This document shows, piece by piece, positions 54,326-62,344 of a DNA stretch of 64,000 nucleotides. Both the position numbers and the translations under genes were made by a program. Every line of letters starts with the position of its first letter. Position 1 is the first letter of the stretch. The stretch comes from Fodinibacter sp963707895 (GTDB lineage Bacteria; Actinomycetota; Actinomycetes; Actinomycetales; Dermatophilaceae): positions 434,001 to 498,000 of the forward strand of contig CAVPRS010000003.1 of NCBI GenBank assembly GCA_963707895.1. The letters run 5' to 3'. The notes below the pieces were generated by a model. That model was given only the letters and a program-made list of their open reading frames with translations, did no database searches and had not been told where the DNA came from.

Positions 54326-54424
54326 CAGCGCTCGTCCGCTCCGAGCGCGTACCACGAGTACCTCCACCTGGTCCGAACCGGCGACGGGTGGAAGATCGCG
54401 AATGCGCTCTGGTGCAAACCGTGA
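54326..54424 (+). pseudogene. C-terminal remnant of an NTF2-like (lumazine-binding type) protein
   Basis: A short stretch ending at TGA 54424 reads YHEYLHLVRTGDGWKIANAL and WCKP, which is the last strand pair of NTF2-like/putative lumazine-binding proteins. The rest of the domain is missing, so it is a relic. Its last bases run into the leader of the next small gene. Confidence 0.45.
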
Positions 54425-54441
54425 CCGAGGAGGGGCGCGCG

Positions 54442-54693
54442 ATGCGTCCACCGGCGCGCATACTGGTGGTAATGGAGACCACATCTGCAACCGCGCGTCC
54501 TCGTCATCCCAGCAGCCCCTTCCAGCCGCATCCCGAGCCGGTGGTCGAGGCGTACGCCCTGGACGACCGCGTGTCACACGACTCGTACGGCTTGGGTCGG
54601 GTCGTGGGGGTCGATGGAGGAGGAGCAACGGTCGACTTCAGCACCCAGACCGTTCGGATCGCGACGCCCTTCCGCAAGATGACCAAGCTCTAG
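54442..54693 (+). CDS. Small conserved actinobacterial protein (CarD/SH3-like core)
   Basis: An 83-residue protein whose conserved part is AYALDDRVSHDSYGLGRVVGVDGG and TVDFSTQTVRIATPFRKMTKL. This beta-rich core recalls the SH3/Tudor-like RNA-polymerase-interacting domain of CarD and is common in actinobacteria, where its function is not established. ATG 54442 has GAGGAGGGG six bases upstream. ATG 54472, preceded at seven bases by CATACT, would give a leaderless 73-residue form. A small hairpin (54693-54708) directly follows the stop. Confidence 0.75.
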   Translation: MRPPARILVVMETTSATARPRHPSSPFQPHPEPVVEAYALDDRVSHDSYGLGRVVGVDGGGATVDFSTQTVRIATPFRKMTKL

Positions 54694-54753
54694 CGCGAAA
54701 CGTCGCGCGCCCTTCATCTGCCGGGTGGTCCGTAGCGGCGCGGAGATGACGAG

Positions 54754-55698
54754 CTACAGCCAGGTGTGGATCCGGACGACGGTGCCGGTGGACCGGGAGC
54801 GGATCTGCACCAGGTCGCACAGCTGGTTGGCCAGCCAGAGCCCGCGACCTCCGACGTCGTCCCACGAGGGCAGCTGGCGGCCCACGAGCGGGTCGGCGAT
54901 CTGCCCGGCATCGCGCACCTCGACCACGAGTGCGCCAGTCTCCTCCCAGACCCGGATCTCGCCGGACCCGCCGCCGTGCTCCACGCTGTTGACGGCGACC
55001 TCGTGCACCGCCAGAGCCAGGTCCTGGCCTTGGTCGGATCTCAGGCCCGCGGACGCAGCGCGGGACTCCACCTCCGCACGCACGGCTGCGAGCTGGCCAC
55101 GCTGGAAGTCGCGCACCGGAACCCTGGGGTCGGCCGGGCTCAGGTCGGCGGCGAACAGGGTGGCGATGTGGCCGTGCCCGGCGTAGGAGGACTCCGTCGG
55201 CGCCACGTCCTCCACGACCACGGGGTGCGAGCGACGCGCCTCGGTCAGGACGTCATCCGGGAGGTTGTCGGCGTCGTAGGGACAGATCAGCCACAAGGGG
55301 GTCGCCGGTGCGACGGCGGAGTTCAGCAGCGCCTCGTGCAGCTGGCACTCGGCGAGCTCGCTGCCCCGCCGCGCCGACCAGACCGGCTCTCCGATGCCTC
55401 GCACGGATCGGCCCGGCCCTGCATGGGTGTCGGTGAACTCGCGCCAGGCGGGGATGATCCGCGCCGGGTTCCCTCCGATCCGACTCATGTCGAGCAGCTG
55501 GATCTCGCCTGCCGCGTCTCCCAGTGCGTCGCGCAGGACGTCGACGTGCCCGGGGGCGACGGCCGCCATCACCGGTTCCTCGGCCTGCAGACCTTCGAGG
55601 ATGAAGGGCACGGTCATCGCCAGGAAATGAGCGTCGCCTCGCCAGAAGAAGGCCTCGTGCAGGTACCGGTCGTGAGCGACGGGTGCAACGGAAGACAT
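54754..55698 (-). CDS. MEDS-domain sensor with HATPase (anti-sigma factor kinase) domain
   Basis: A 314-residue regulator. Residues 10-165 are a MEDS/DcmR-type sensory domain (HEAFFWRGDAHFLAMTVPFILEGL, VWSARRGSELAECQLHEALLN, LWLICPYDADNLPDDVL). Residues 200-314 are a GHKL ATPase of the RsbW/anti-sigma group with the N-box LALAVHEVAVNSVEHGGG and the G-boxes VEVRDAGQIADPLVG and GGRGLWLANQLCDLV. Actinobacteria use such proteins to phosphorylate anti-anti-sigma factors in stress or phage-response-like circuits. GGGAGGAG precedes the ATG. The nearby GlsB gene has a SigB-like promoter, a fitting though indirect link. Confidence 0.88.
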   Translation of the reverse strand: MSSVAPVAHDRYLHEAFFWRGDAHFLAMTVPFILEGLQAEEPVMAAVAPGHVDVLRDALGDAAGEIQLLDMSRIGGNPARIIPAWREFTDTHAGPGRSVRGIGEPVWSARRGSELAECQLHEALLNSAVAPATPLWLICPYDADNLPDDVLTEARRSHPVVVEDVAPTESSYAGHGHIATLFAADLSPADPRVPVRDFQRGQLAAVRAEVESRAASAGLRSDQGQDLALAVHEVAVNSVEHGGGSGEIRVWEETGALVVEVRDAGQIADPLVGRQLPSWDDVGGRGLWLANQLCDLVQIRSRSTGTVVRIHTWL

Positions 55699-55962
55699 GA
55701 CACGCTCCTCCCACTGCGCATCAAGCATCCGGCTGTGCACGCAGGGGTCTCTACGAACGATACTGCGGCCCCGCTCCGAGGTTGGCCGCGAATCGTTGCG
55801 CAAGCACCCGATGGTGCCGGGCCACAGGTGCGGTCGGGACCCGGGAACGCGCGAAACGGGCCGCCAGGTCGGTCCCGCGAGGGAGCAGACCCGGACGGTC
55901 GAGGGATCGACGCACGAAATCCGTGCGTCAGTCCCCCACTTTACGGGCGTCCCGATGACTAC
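55699..55962. other. Intergenic stretch without a recognisable gene
   Basis: No frame on either strand shows a recognisable protein. The region carries the promoter of the minus-strand MEDS gene (not pinpointed) and leads into the SigB-like promoter at 55963. Confidence 0.5.
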
Positions 55963-55989
55963 GTTTCCTCCTGGCGCCCGACCGGGTAC
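55963..55989 (+). promoter_or_regulatory. SigB-type stress promoter of the GlsB/YeaQ-like gene
   Basis: GTTTCC (55963-55968) and GGGTAC (55984-55989) are 15 bases apart, matching the GTTT/GGGTA promoter class of the SigB/SigF group of actinobacteria. The ATG lies 72 bases beyond. The gene is thus probably part of the general stress regulon. Confidence 0.7.
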
Positions 55990-56060
55990 CCGACCGACGG
56001 CTTCGACCGCCGGTCGCACGTTTCAGTTTCGGGTCCTTGACCCGCAAAGGAGTGCCACAC

Positions 56061-56339
56061 ATGCTCACCACCATCATCGTCACCGTGATCCTGGGTGCGA
56101 TCATTGGCGCCCTGGCACGGCTCGTCCTTCCCGGCAAGCAGAACATCTCCACCCTCGTGACCGTCATCCTGGGCATCATCGGCGCCCTCGTCGGCTCATG
56201 GCTGTGGACCGGTGTCTTCAACAAGAGCGACACCTCGGGGATCGACTGGATCGCCCTGATCATGGGTGTCATCGTCGCCGCGATCCTCATCGTCGGCTAC
56301 GAGCGGCTCATCGCCGGCCGCACGACCACCCGCGTCTGA
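56061..56339 (+). CDS. GlsB/YeaQ/YmgE family stress-response membrane protein
   Basis: A 92-residue protein with three helices and the transglycosylase-associated (PF04226) pattern IIVTVILGAIIGALARLVLPG, STLVTVILGIIGALVGSWLW and IALIMGVIVAAILIVGYERL. The name GlsB comes from Enterococcus stress proteins; the molecular role is unknown. AGGAG stands ten bases before the ATG. The SigB-like promoter and the 23-bp terminator hairpin frame it as a single-gene transcript. Confidence 0.92.
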   Translation: MLTTIIVTVILGAIIGALARLVLPGKQNISTLVTVILGIIGALVGSWLWTGVFNKSDTSGIDWIALIMGVIVAAILIVGYERLIAGRTTTRV

Positions 56340-56349
56340 CGACACACAC

Positions 56350-56400
56350 ACACGCAACGCGGCCCCTGTCCCTTCGTGGGACAGGGGCCGCGTTGCGTGT
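56350..56400. terminator. Strong hairpin terminator
   Basis: A perfect 23-base stem, 56350-56372 with 56378-56400, closes a five-base loop 11 bases after the GlsB stop. It is preceded by an ACAC repeat. No T tract follows, but the stem is the most stable in the window. Confidence 0.9.
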
Positions 56401-56492
56401 CGCGGCGTTGGTTCGACGAAGCGGACCTGGCCGTCGCTGATGGAGTACACGCCGATCCCGCACGGAGCCGGCGGACGGCGTAGCGTCCGGGA

Positions 56493-57146
56493 ATGCGCAG
56501 CTTCCCGGTGACGGATGACGTTCGCTCCTACGCCGTCGCTCACGGATCATGGCGGCCCGACCCTGCGGTCCGTGAGCTGCAGGCTGCGACGGCCGAGCTC
56601 GGGGACGTGGCAGGGATGCAGATCGGCGACGACCAGGGACAGCTGCTGACCATGCTCGCCCAGCTGACCGGCGCACGCCGAGCCGTCGAGGTGGGGACCT
56701 TCACCGGCTACTCGAGCCTGTGCATCGCCCGCGGCCTGGCCGAGGGAGGTTCGCTGCTGTGTTGCGACGTCAGCGCAGAGTGGACCGACATCGGCCGGCG
56801 CGCCTGGGCCTCCGCCGGCCTGGCCGACCGGATCGAGCTGCAGATCGCCCCCGCGCTGGACACCCTGCGGGCGCTGCCCATGGAGGCGGACATCGACCTC
56901 GTCTTCATCGATGCGGACAAGCCCAGCTATGCCGCCTACTGGGCCGAGCTGGTGCCACGGGTCCGCCCAGGGGGGCTGTTGCTCGCGGACAACGTCCTCT
57001 GGAGCGGCCAGGTCACCGATCCCGAGGTGACCGACGCGAACACCACCGCCTTGCGCGCCTTCAACGACCTGGTGGCCTCCGACGACCGTGTCGACACCGT
57101 GGTCCTGACCGCCTTCGATGGTCTGACCATCGCCCGACGGCGGTGA
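56493..57146 (+). CDS. O-methyltransferase (class I, CCoAOMT-like)
   Basis: A 217-residue SAM methyltransferase of PF01596: DDQGQLLTMLAQLTGARRAVEVGTFTGYSSLCIARGLAEGG (motif I), DVSAEWTDIGRRAW, LVFIDADKPSYAAYW with the metal-binding Asp pair, and LLLADNVLWSGQV. These enzymes methylate catechol-like substrates with a divalent metal. The length is standard. The GNAT gene starts four bases after its stop, so the two are co-translated from one mRNA. Confidence 0.92.
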   Translation: MRSFPVTDDVRSYAVAHGSWRPDPAVRELQAATAELGDVAGMQIGDDQGQLLTMLAQLTGARRAVEVGTFTGYSSLCIARGLAEGGSLLCCDVSAEWTDIGRRAWASAGLADRIELQIAPALDTLRALPMEADIDLVFIDADKPSYAAYWAELVPRVRPGGLLLADNVLWSGQVTDPEVTDANTTALRAFNDLVASDDRVDTVVLTAFDGLTIARRR

Positions 57147-57150
57147 CGAT

Positions 57151-57744
57151 GTGCCCGAGTTCACCTGGCGACCGGCCAACGACGCGACGAGCGAGGACGT
57201 CGAGTCCGTGTTCGACGCCGGTGGCGCGCGCAGGTGCCGCTGCCAGGCGCTCAAGGTCCCCGGGTGGATCTGGCGCGACACGACCCAGGAGGAGCGCGAC
57301 GCCGCGCTCCTGGAGCAGGCCGGCTGCGGCACGAGCGGCCCCACGTCCGGCCTCGTGGGGTACGTCGACGGCGAGCCGGCCGGCTGGGTCGCGGTCGAGC
57401 CGCGGGAGAACTACCCGAGGATCTGGGCGCGCCAGAAGCCGTGGATGCGGATCGAGCCCGACCTCGAGGGCGTCTGGTCGGTCACCTGCTTCGTCGTGCG
57501 CAAGGGCTTCCGTCGTCAGGGTCTGATGTACGAGCTCGCCGCCGCCACGGTCGAGTACGGCGGTCAGGTCGGCGCTCGCGTCCTCGAGGGCTACCCCACC
57601 GAGCCGCCGCCGGGGAAGACCGTGATCTGGGACGAGGCGTCGGTCGGGCTGCTCCAGGTCTTCCTCGACGCCGGTTACGAGGTCGAGGCGTCGCCCACCC
57701 TGCGCCGGAGGGTGGTGCGACACCGGCTCGGCGCCTCGTCCTGA
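57151..57744 (+). CDS. GNAT family N-acetyltransferase
   Basis: A 197-residue GNAT-fold protein. An N-terminal Cys-containing stretch (DAGGARRCRCQALKVPGW) is followed by VGYVDGEPAGWVAVEPRENYPR, VTCFVVRKGFRRQGLMYELAAATVEYGG (the acetyl-CoA pyrophosphate loop, R-x-x-G) and VLEGYPTEPPPGKTVIWDEASVGLLQVFLDAGYE. Members of this subgroup act on unknown substrates. GTG 57151 follows the methyltransferase stop by four bases, which indicates an operon. Confidence 0.85.
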   Translation: MPEFTWRPANDATSEDVESVFDAGGARRCRCQALKVPGWIWRDTTQEERDAALLEQAGCGTSGPTSGLVGYVDGEPAGWVAVEPRENYPRIWARQKPWMRIEPDLEGVWSVTCFVVRKGFRRQGLMYELAAATVEYGGQVGARVLEGYPTEPPPGKTVIWDEASVGLLQVFLDAGYEVEASPTLRRRVVRHRLGASS

Positions 57745-57774
57745 CGACGGGCCCTGAGCGCGCCCTGGGTCTGG

Positions 57775-58266
57775 CTACGCGGGTCCCAGAGGTCGACGGG
57801 TCGAGGTGTCGATGTCCACCGCCCCACGGGTCGTGCGCGTCAGTCGCGCGAGCACCAGCGCCTCGGACCCTCCCTTCCCCCGCGCGACCAGCGACAACCT
57901 GGGTTCCTCGACCCAACGACTGAAGTCGGTGGCGTCCTCGGGCCCCGACACCGCGTTGTCGGGGGTCTCGTGCCACTCGATGACCAGGTCTCGGACCCAG
58001 GGTCGAGCGTCCCGGCGCGGCTGCAGACGCAGGGCCAACGGCTGCGCGACGACGATCTCCCGCCCACACACGTCAATGGCCAGCCCCGGGCCGACCAGCA
58101 CTCGGCCCCTCGTCACTGTGACCTCGAGACCGGAGACGATGCCGTACCCGTGGAGTCGGTTGTGGAGGTACCGCATCCCGCGGTGGTACTCCTGCTCGGC
58201 CGCCAGGTCCGCCGCGGTCAGCATCATCCCGTTGAAGAAGTTCACACGACGACGTGGGTCGGCCAT
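57775..58266 (-). CDS. Conserved protein resembling a baseplate/injection-system-associated domain
   Basis: A 163-residue protein with VNFFNGMMLTAADLAAEQEY, HRGMRYLHNRLHGYGIVSGLEV and VLVGPGLAIDVCGREIVVAQ. I recall this FxGM-L-DF--EQ-YHR pattern from proteins beside contractile injection or phage-tail-like clusters and in carbohydrate-related loci of actinobacteria, but cannot confirm it. No tail, sheath or baseplate genes are near, so this is an orphan. The second half (RWVEEPRLSLVARG, EALVLARLTRT) looks beta-rich. It is divergent from the ICMT gene. Function unknown. Confidence 0.72.
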   Translation of the reverse strand: MADPRRRVNFFNGMMLTAADLAAEQEYHRGMRYLHNRLHGYGIVSGLEVTVTRGRVLVGPGLAIDVCGREIVVAQPLALRLQPRRDARPWVRDLVIEWHETPDNAVSGPEDATDFSRWVEEPRLSLVARGKGGSEALVLARLTRTTRGAVDIDTSTRRPLGPA

Positions 58267-58383
58267 GCTGCAGTATTCACCCGACGCAAACGAGTTGTTC
58301 CACCCAGGCGGCGTGGGGCGCGGTTGTCGGCGGGTGCGCCACGAGGCCGAGGGCGCCTGGAGCTCACGTGTCATTCTGGCCAG

Positions 58384-58971
58384 GTGGCGACGACGGACCT
58401 GCAGCAGTCCTCAGCGGCCGGCGGGGTGTTGCTGGTCACCGTCATCGTCTTCTCGGTCGGCGAGCTCACGCAGGTGAGGCGGGTCCGTCGCGGGTCGCGG
58501 CACGCAGACCTGGTCGCGGAGGTGTTGTTCAGGGTCCTGTTCCTGACCGGGATCCTCATGCTGCCGCTGGCCGCGGCCGAAGCGCCAGATGCAGAGATCC
58601 CCAGGCATGAGGTGGCGCTTCTCGTCGGTGTCCTCCTGGCGTGGCCGGGCCTGGTCCTACGTTGGTGGTCGTTTCGGACACTGGGTCAGTACTTCACTCT
58701 GGTGCTGAAGACGAGCCCTGAACAGTCGGTCGTCGACCGCGGGCCCTATCGGTTTCTGCGGCATCCCAGCTACACCGGTCTCCTCATGACGGTGCTCGGA
58801 TGTGCACTGATGGTCGGCAACTGGGTCGGCTTCCTGGCGTGCTCCGCCCTGGTCGTCGCCGCCGTGGTCTACCGAATCCGGATCGAGGAGCGGGCCCTCG
58901 TCGGGGCCCTCGGAGAGACCTACCTGGAGTTCGCGACGACCCGCGCGCGCCTCATACCGTTCGTCTGGTAG
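58384..58971 (+). CDS. Isoprenylcysteine carboxyl methyltransferase (ICMT) family protein
   Basis: A 195-residue membrane methyltransferase-like protein with about five helices. The family's C-terminal SAM-binding region is complete: FRTLGQYFTLVLKTSPEQSVVDRGPYRFLRHPSYTGLLMTVLGCALM and RIRIEERALVGALGETYLEF. GPYRF-RHP-Y-G is the signature shared by ICMT and NnrU/mcr-type methyltransferases. Bacteria lack prenylated CaaX proteins, so the substrate is probably a lipid or polyketide. GTG 58384 is taken as start. Confidence 0.85.
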   Translation: MATTDLQQSSAAGGVLLVTVIVFSVGELTQVRRVRRGSRHADLVAEVLFRVLFLTGILMLPLAAAEAPDAEIPRHEVALLVGVLLAWPGLVLRWWSFRTLGQYFTLVLKTSPEQSVVDRGPYRFLRHPSYTGLLMTVLGCALMVGNWVGFLACSALVVAAVVYRIRIEERALVGALGETYLEFATTRARLIPFVW

Positions 58972-59035
58972 CCGCGGTTGTCGCGTCGAAGCCGGGTGCC
59001 TCGCGTCGTGGCGACGCACTCGAGACGTGAGCAGA

Positions 59036-59404
59036 TCAGGCCTGGAGGGAGAGCGTGTTGCCGTCGGGGTCGTGGAACCAGGCGATCCGCGCCCCGTCCG
59101 GCGTCGTCCAGATGCCACGGGCATCCTGAGCCATGCCGTCGTAGCGGTTGAAGCTGACCCCGGCTGCGACCAGACGGTCGATCTCGCCGTCCAGGTCTGA
59201 CACGTTCCAACCGAGAACCGTGTAGGGAGCTGCACGGACCTCCGCCACGAGCGTGATCCTCAGCTGGTTCGCAGGGGTGTCGTGCACCAGGGCATAGGGC
59301 CGCGCATCGAGCAGGGCGAGGCCGAGTACGCCTCCGTAGAAGCGCTCGGCCGAGTCCAGGTCACTCACCCCGACGAACGCGACCTGCTTGGCGTGAGCGA
59401 GCAT
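59036..59404 (-). CDS. VOC family protein
   Basis: A 122-residue VOC protein: AKQVAFVGVSDLDSAERFYGG, PANQLRITLVAEVRAAPYTVLGWNVSDLDGEIDRL and RIAWFHDPDGNTLSLQA. Metal ligands of glyoxalase type are partly replaced (FVGV and WNV lack His), so it is more likely a binding protein or antibiotic-resistance-type VOC than an enzyme. GAAGGG lies seven bases before the ATG at 59404. The cupin gene 122 bases behind is on the same strand. Confidence 0.83.
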   Translation of the reverse strand: MLAHAKQVAFVGVSDLDSAERFYGGVLGLALLDARPYALVHDTPANQLRITLVAEVRAAPYTVLGWNVSDLDGEIDRLVAAGVSFNRYDGMAQDARGIWTTPDGARIAWFHDPDGNTLSLQA

Positions 59405-59526
59405 CTCGGCACCCTTCCGGATCGCGTTGGCGGCGGAGTGCCGCTGTCCGACGGTCGCAGATCGTGACGGTCGAGCGCCAGCCTCGGCGACCGCTGTGGC
59501 CGCCCCGAGACGATCCGGCGGCGTCC

Positions 59527-59880
59527 TCAGCTCGGCTTGGCGTACGCCGCGACCCCGGTGTCGATGAGCACGCACGGCTCGTCGCCGACGGTCCATGCGT
59601 CGTGGCCCGGGTCGAGGTCGATGACATCGCCGGGGCCGATGGTGATCTCCTCACCGTCGTCGGGCTTGACCGTCATCGCTCCGGAGAGGCACAGCCCGGT
59701 GTGGCGCACCTGGCAGGAGTCGGTGCCGGCGATCGGCTTGACGTCGTCGGACCAACGCCAGCCCGGTTCGAAGACGCCGCGGCCCAAGGTGAAGTCGCCG
59801 AGGGTGACCACGTCCATGTGACCGTGTGCGTGGAACGGGCGGCGCTCGTGCGGGGCGTCGATGTTCTGCTTGTCGGACAT
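59527..59880 (-). CDS. Cupin domain protein
   Basis: A 117-residue single cupin. Conserved pieces are GRGVFEPGWRWSDDVKPIAG, QVRHTGLCLSGAMTVKPDDGEEITIGPGDVIDLDPGHDAWTVGDEPC (read in parts). The usual metal ligands G(X)5HXH are replaced by RWSDDV, while the second-motif His is kept in GHDAW, so metal binding is weak or absent. It may bind a small molecule. The ATG at 59880 is followed downstream by the VOC gene on the same strand. Confidence 0.85.
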   Translation of the reverse strand: MSDKQNIDAPHERRPFHAHGHMDVVTLGDFTLGRGVFEPGWRWSDDVKPIAGTDSCQVRHTGLCLSGAMTVKPDDGEEITIGPGDVIDLDPGHDAWTVGDEPCVLIDTGVAAYAKPS

Positions 59881-60120
59881 GGGCTTCTCCTGTGTGTTGA
59901 TGGCTCCTACGTGTGGAGTGCCGCCCTGAGATCGACTCGCGGCACCGAGGGCGACTGGTTGTCGACTCCGACCGGGTCATCGACTCGATCCTCCTCTCGA
60001 CGGGCGGCTGCGTCACTGGCCCGGTCGAGGCATTCCTCGGCGGCGAGAGGGGCTCGTCCCCTACCGACCCGCTGCACAAGACCCATCCGGGTCACCTGGC
60101 TGCCGGCGCTCCGCGCGTCC

Positions 60121-61804
60121 TCACGACTCGCCTTCGGCGCGCGGTCGGCAGGCGGCGACGGCGGCCGTCACCGTGCCGTGGAAGTGGTCGGTACCGATCG
60201 TCTCCACGAGGCCGACCGCATCGAGACGCTCCCTCAGCTCGAAGGTCGCCCGGGCGAGATGGAGCTCGATGTTGCGCTCGGCCAGCCCGTCGATGACCTC
60301 ACGCAGGGCCTCCTCGGCGCTGGCGTCGATGTCGCTGATGAACGAGGAGTCGAAGACGACGTGCCGTACCGGCTTGGGGGCACCGTCCACCGCGGCCCAG
60401 ATCCGGCGCTTGAAGAAGTGGGCATTGGCGAAGAAGAGCCGGTCCTGGATGCGGTACACGACCACCCCCACGGTGATGCCGGCATCAGGGTGCTCGGACA
60501 CGTCGACGTACCGGTCCTCGGAGGCGGACCAGCCGAGCACCGCGTCCGCGGGGCGGGCCGCGCGGCGGATGATGTCGGCGACCGACAGCACCACGGCCAC
60601 GACGATCGCCTGCAGCACCCCGACCAGGACGACGCACCCGACCGTGATGGCTGCGATGACCACCTCGACCCTGCTGCTGCGAGTCAGTGCCTGCCACTGG
60701 GCGGGGTCGATCAGCTTGGCCCCGGCATAGATGATGATCGCGCCCAGCACCGCGGAGGGCAGGTACTGGATGGGACCCGTGAGGAACATCAGGATGGCGG
60801 CGATGGTCCCCGCGGCGGCCAGCCCGCTGACCTGGCTGGTCGCCCCCATGTCCTCATTGACCGCCGTGCGGGATCCGCTGGTGCCGACGGGGATCCCCTG
60901 GGTGACACCCGCGGCGATCTGGGCGACCCCGAATGCGAGGCAGCTCCTGGTTGGCGTCGACGACCTCGTGGTGGCGTGCGGCGAAGGAGCGCGAGATGAG
61001 GATGGAGTCGGAGAAGGCGACGAGGAAGACGGCCAGGGCCGCGGCGACGAGGGAGCCGACGTCGCCGAGGCTCAGGTCGGGCACTGCCAGGCGGGGCAGG
61101 CCACTGGGAACAGGGCCCGTGGTCGACACGCCCTGGCCCGCGAGGTCCAGCGCCCACGACGCGGCGATGCCCGCGACGACGAGGATGAGCGCGCCGGGGA
61201 TCCGGCTGTTGACCCGTCCCGCCACGACCAGGAGGACGAGGGACACCGCACCGACGACGACGGTGACCCCGTTGGCGTCCCCCAGGTGTCGCAGGATGTC
61301 GATGGTCTCGCCGATGGCACTGTCCTCGTCGCTGGAGATGCCGAACAGCTTGCCGAGCTGACCGAGGATGAGCACGACGGCGACCCCGGTGATGTAGCCG
61401 ACCAGCACCGCCTGGGAGAAGTAGTCGGCGATCCAGCCGATGCGGGCCAGGCGCGCCACGAGGTAGACCACCCCTACCAGGACGGCGAGCATCGCGGCGA
61501 GCGCGGCGTACTGCGGGCTCCCGCTGGCGGCGAGCGGCGCGATCGCCGTCGCGACGAGCAGCGCGACGGTGCCCTCGGGCCCGACGGCGACCCGTGGCGC
61601 GGAGCCCAGGAACGCGTACGCCAGGACCGGGAGCAGCAGCGCGTAGAGGCCGGCGCCGACCGGGACACCGGCCAGCTGCGCGTAGGCCATGGATGCCGGC
61701 AGCGCCAGCGCCGCGACGGTGACCCCGGCGACGACATCGGTGCGCAGCCGCCCCCGCGAGTAGCCGGCCATCGACCTCGCGAACGGCACGAACCGCGTCG
61801 TCAT
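60121..61804 (-). pseudogene. SulP family anion transporter with STAS domain, one-base frame break
   Basis: A SulP/SLC26 transporter of about 560 residues. The first frame holds ten helices starting RTDVVAGVTVAALALPASMAYAQLAGVP (read in parts) and ends in ISRSFAARHHEVVDANQEL. The protein then continues one frame over with LAFGVAQIAAGVTQGIPVGT, SGSRTAVNEDMG and the remaining helices. The STAS domain follows (VVYRIQDRLFFANAHFF, HVVFDSSFISDIDASAEEAL). An extra base near 60944 explains the break; the length, 1684, is one more than a multiple of three. Sulfate, bicarbonate or another anion could be the substrate. It is probably an intact gene with a sequence error. Confidence 0.82.
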
Positions 61805-62032
61805 CGGCGGCCGGCTCGCCGACGCGAACGCGCCGCGGCCCTTGTACGCCTTGCTGAACGGCTGCACGTGCACACCCGATCGCAGACGGTGGCGTCCGTC
61901 ATCGCCCGACGAGGATGAGTCCCCGGGATCGGGAGGTGCCAGCGCAGGCAAGCCGCGATGGGTGGGGCCTGTTGGCGGAGCACGAGACCGGTCGGGGCCC
62001 GCGATGATTCGGGCAGGAGCGAGGCCGCGCAA

Positions 62033-62293
62033 CGGTACGTGGTGTTCTCGGACCGTCCCGACGGCGGCAACCCGGCAGGGGTCGTGCTCGATGCGGCCGG
62101 GCTGGGTGACGATCGAGTGCTCGCGATCGCCGCCGACCTGGGTTGCAGCGAGACCGACTTCCTGGCGGTCCGGACCGCGCGCGAATGGACGACGATCCAG
62201 CTGGTCCGGCGCGGGTCCGAGAGGCACTTCCACTCGCGAAACCCGTTTCCGCCGGGCGGAGTCGTCGAGGATCCCGCGACCGGAACCGCCACG
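62033..62293 (+). pseudogene. Internally deleted PhzF family relic
   Basis: RYVVFSDRPDGGNPAGVVLD and DDRVLAIAADLGCSETDFL are the N-terminus of a PhzF epimerase/isomerase with its catalytic-region Glu. They are joined in frame, after a few residues, to FHSRNPFPPGGVVEDPATGTAT from the second lobe. About 180 residues between and after are absent. The frame stays open into the following hydrolase gene, so a deletion rather than point decay is indicated. Confidence 0.7.
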
Positions 62294-62344
62294 TGTAGCA
62301 GGGCACGTGCTCCACGACGTGCCGCGGGTCGCGCTCGCGACACA

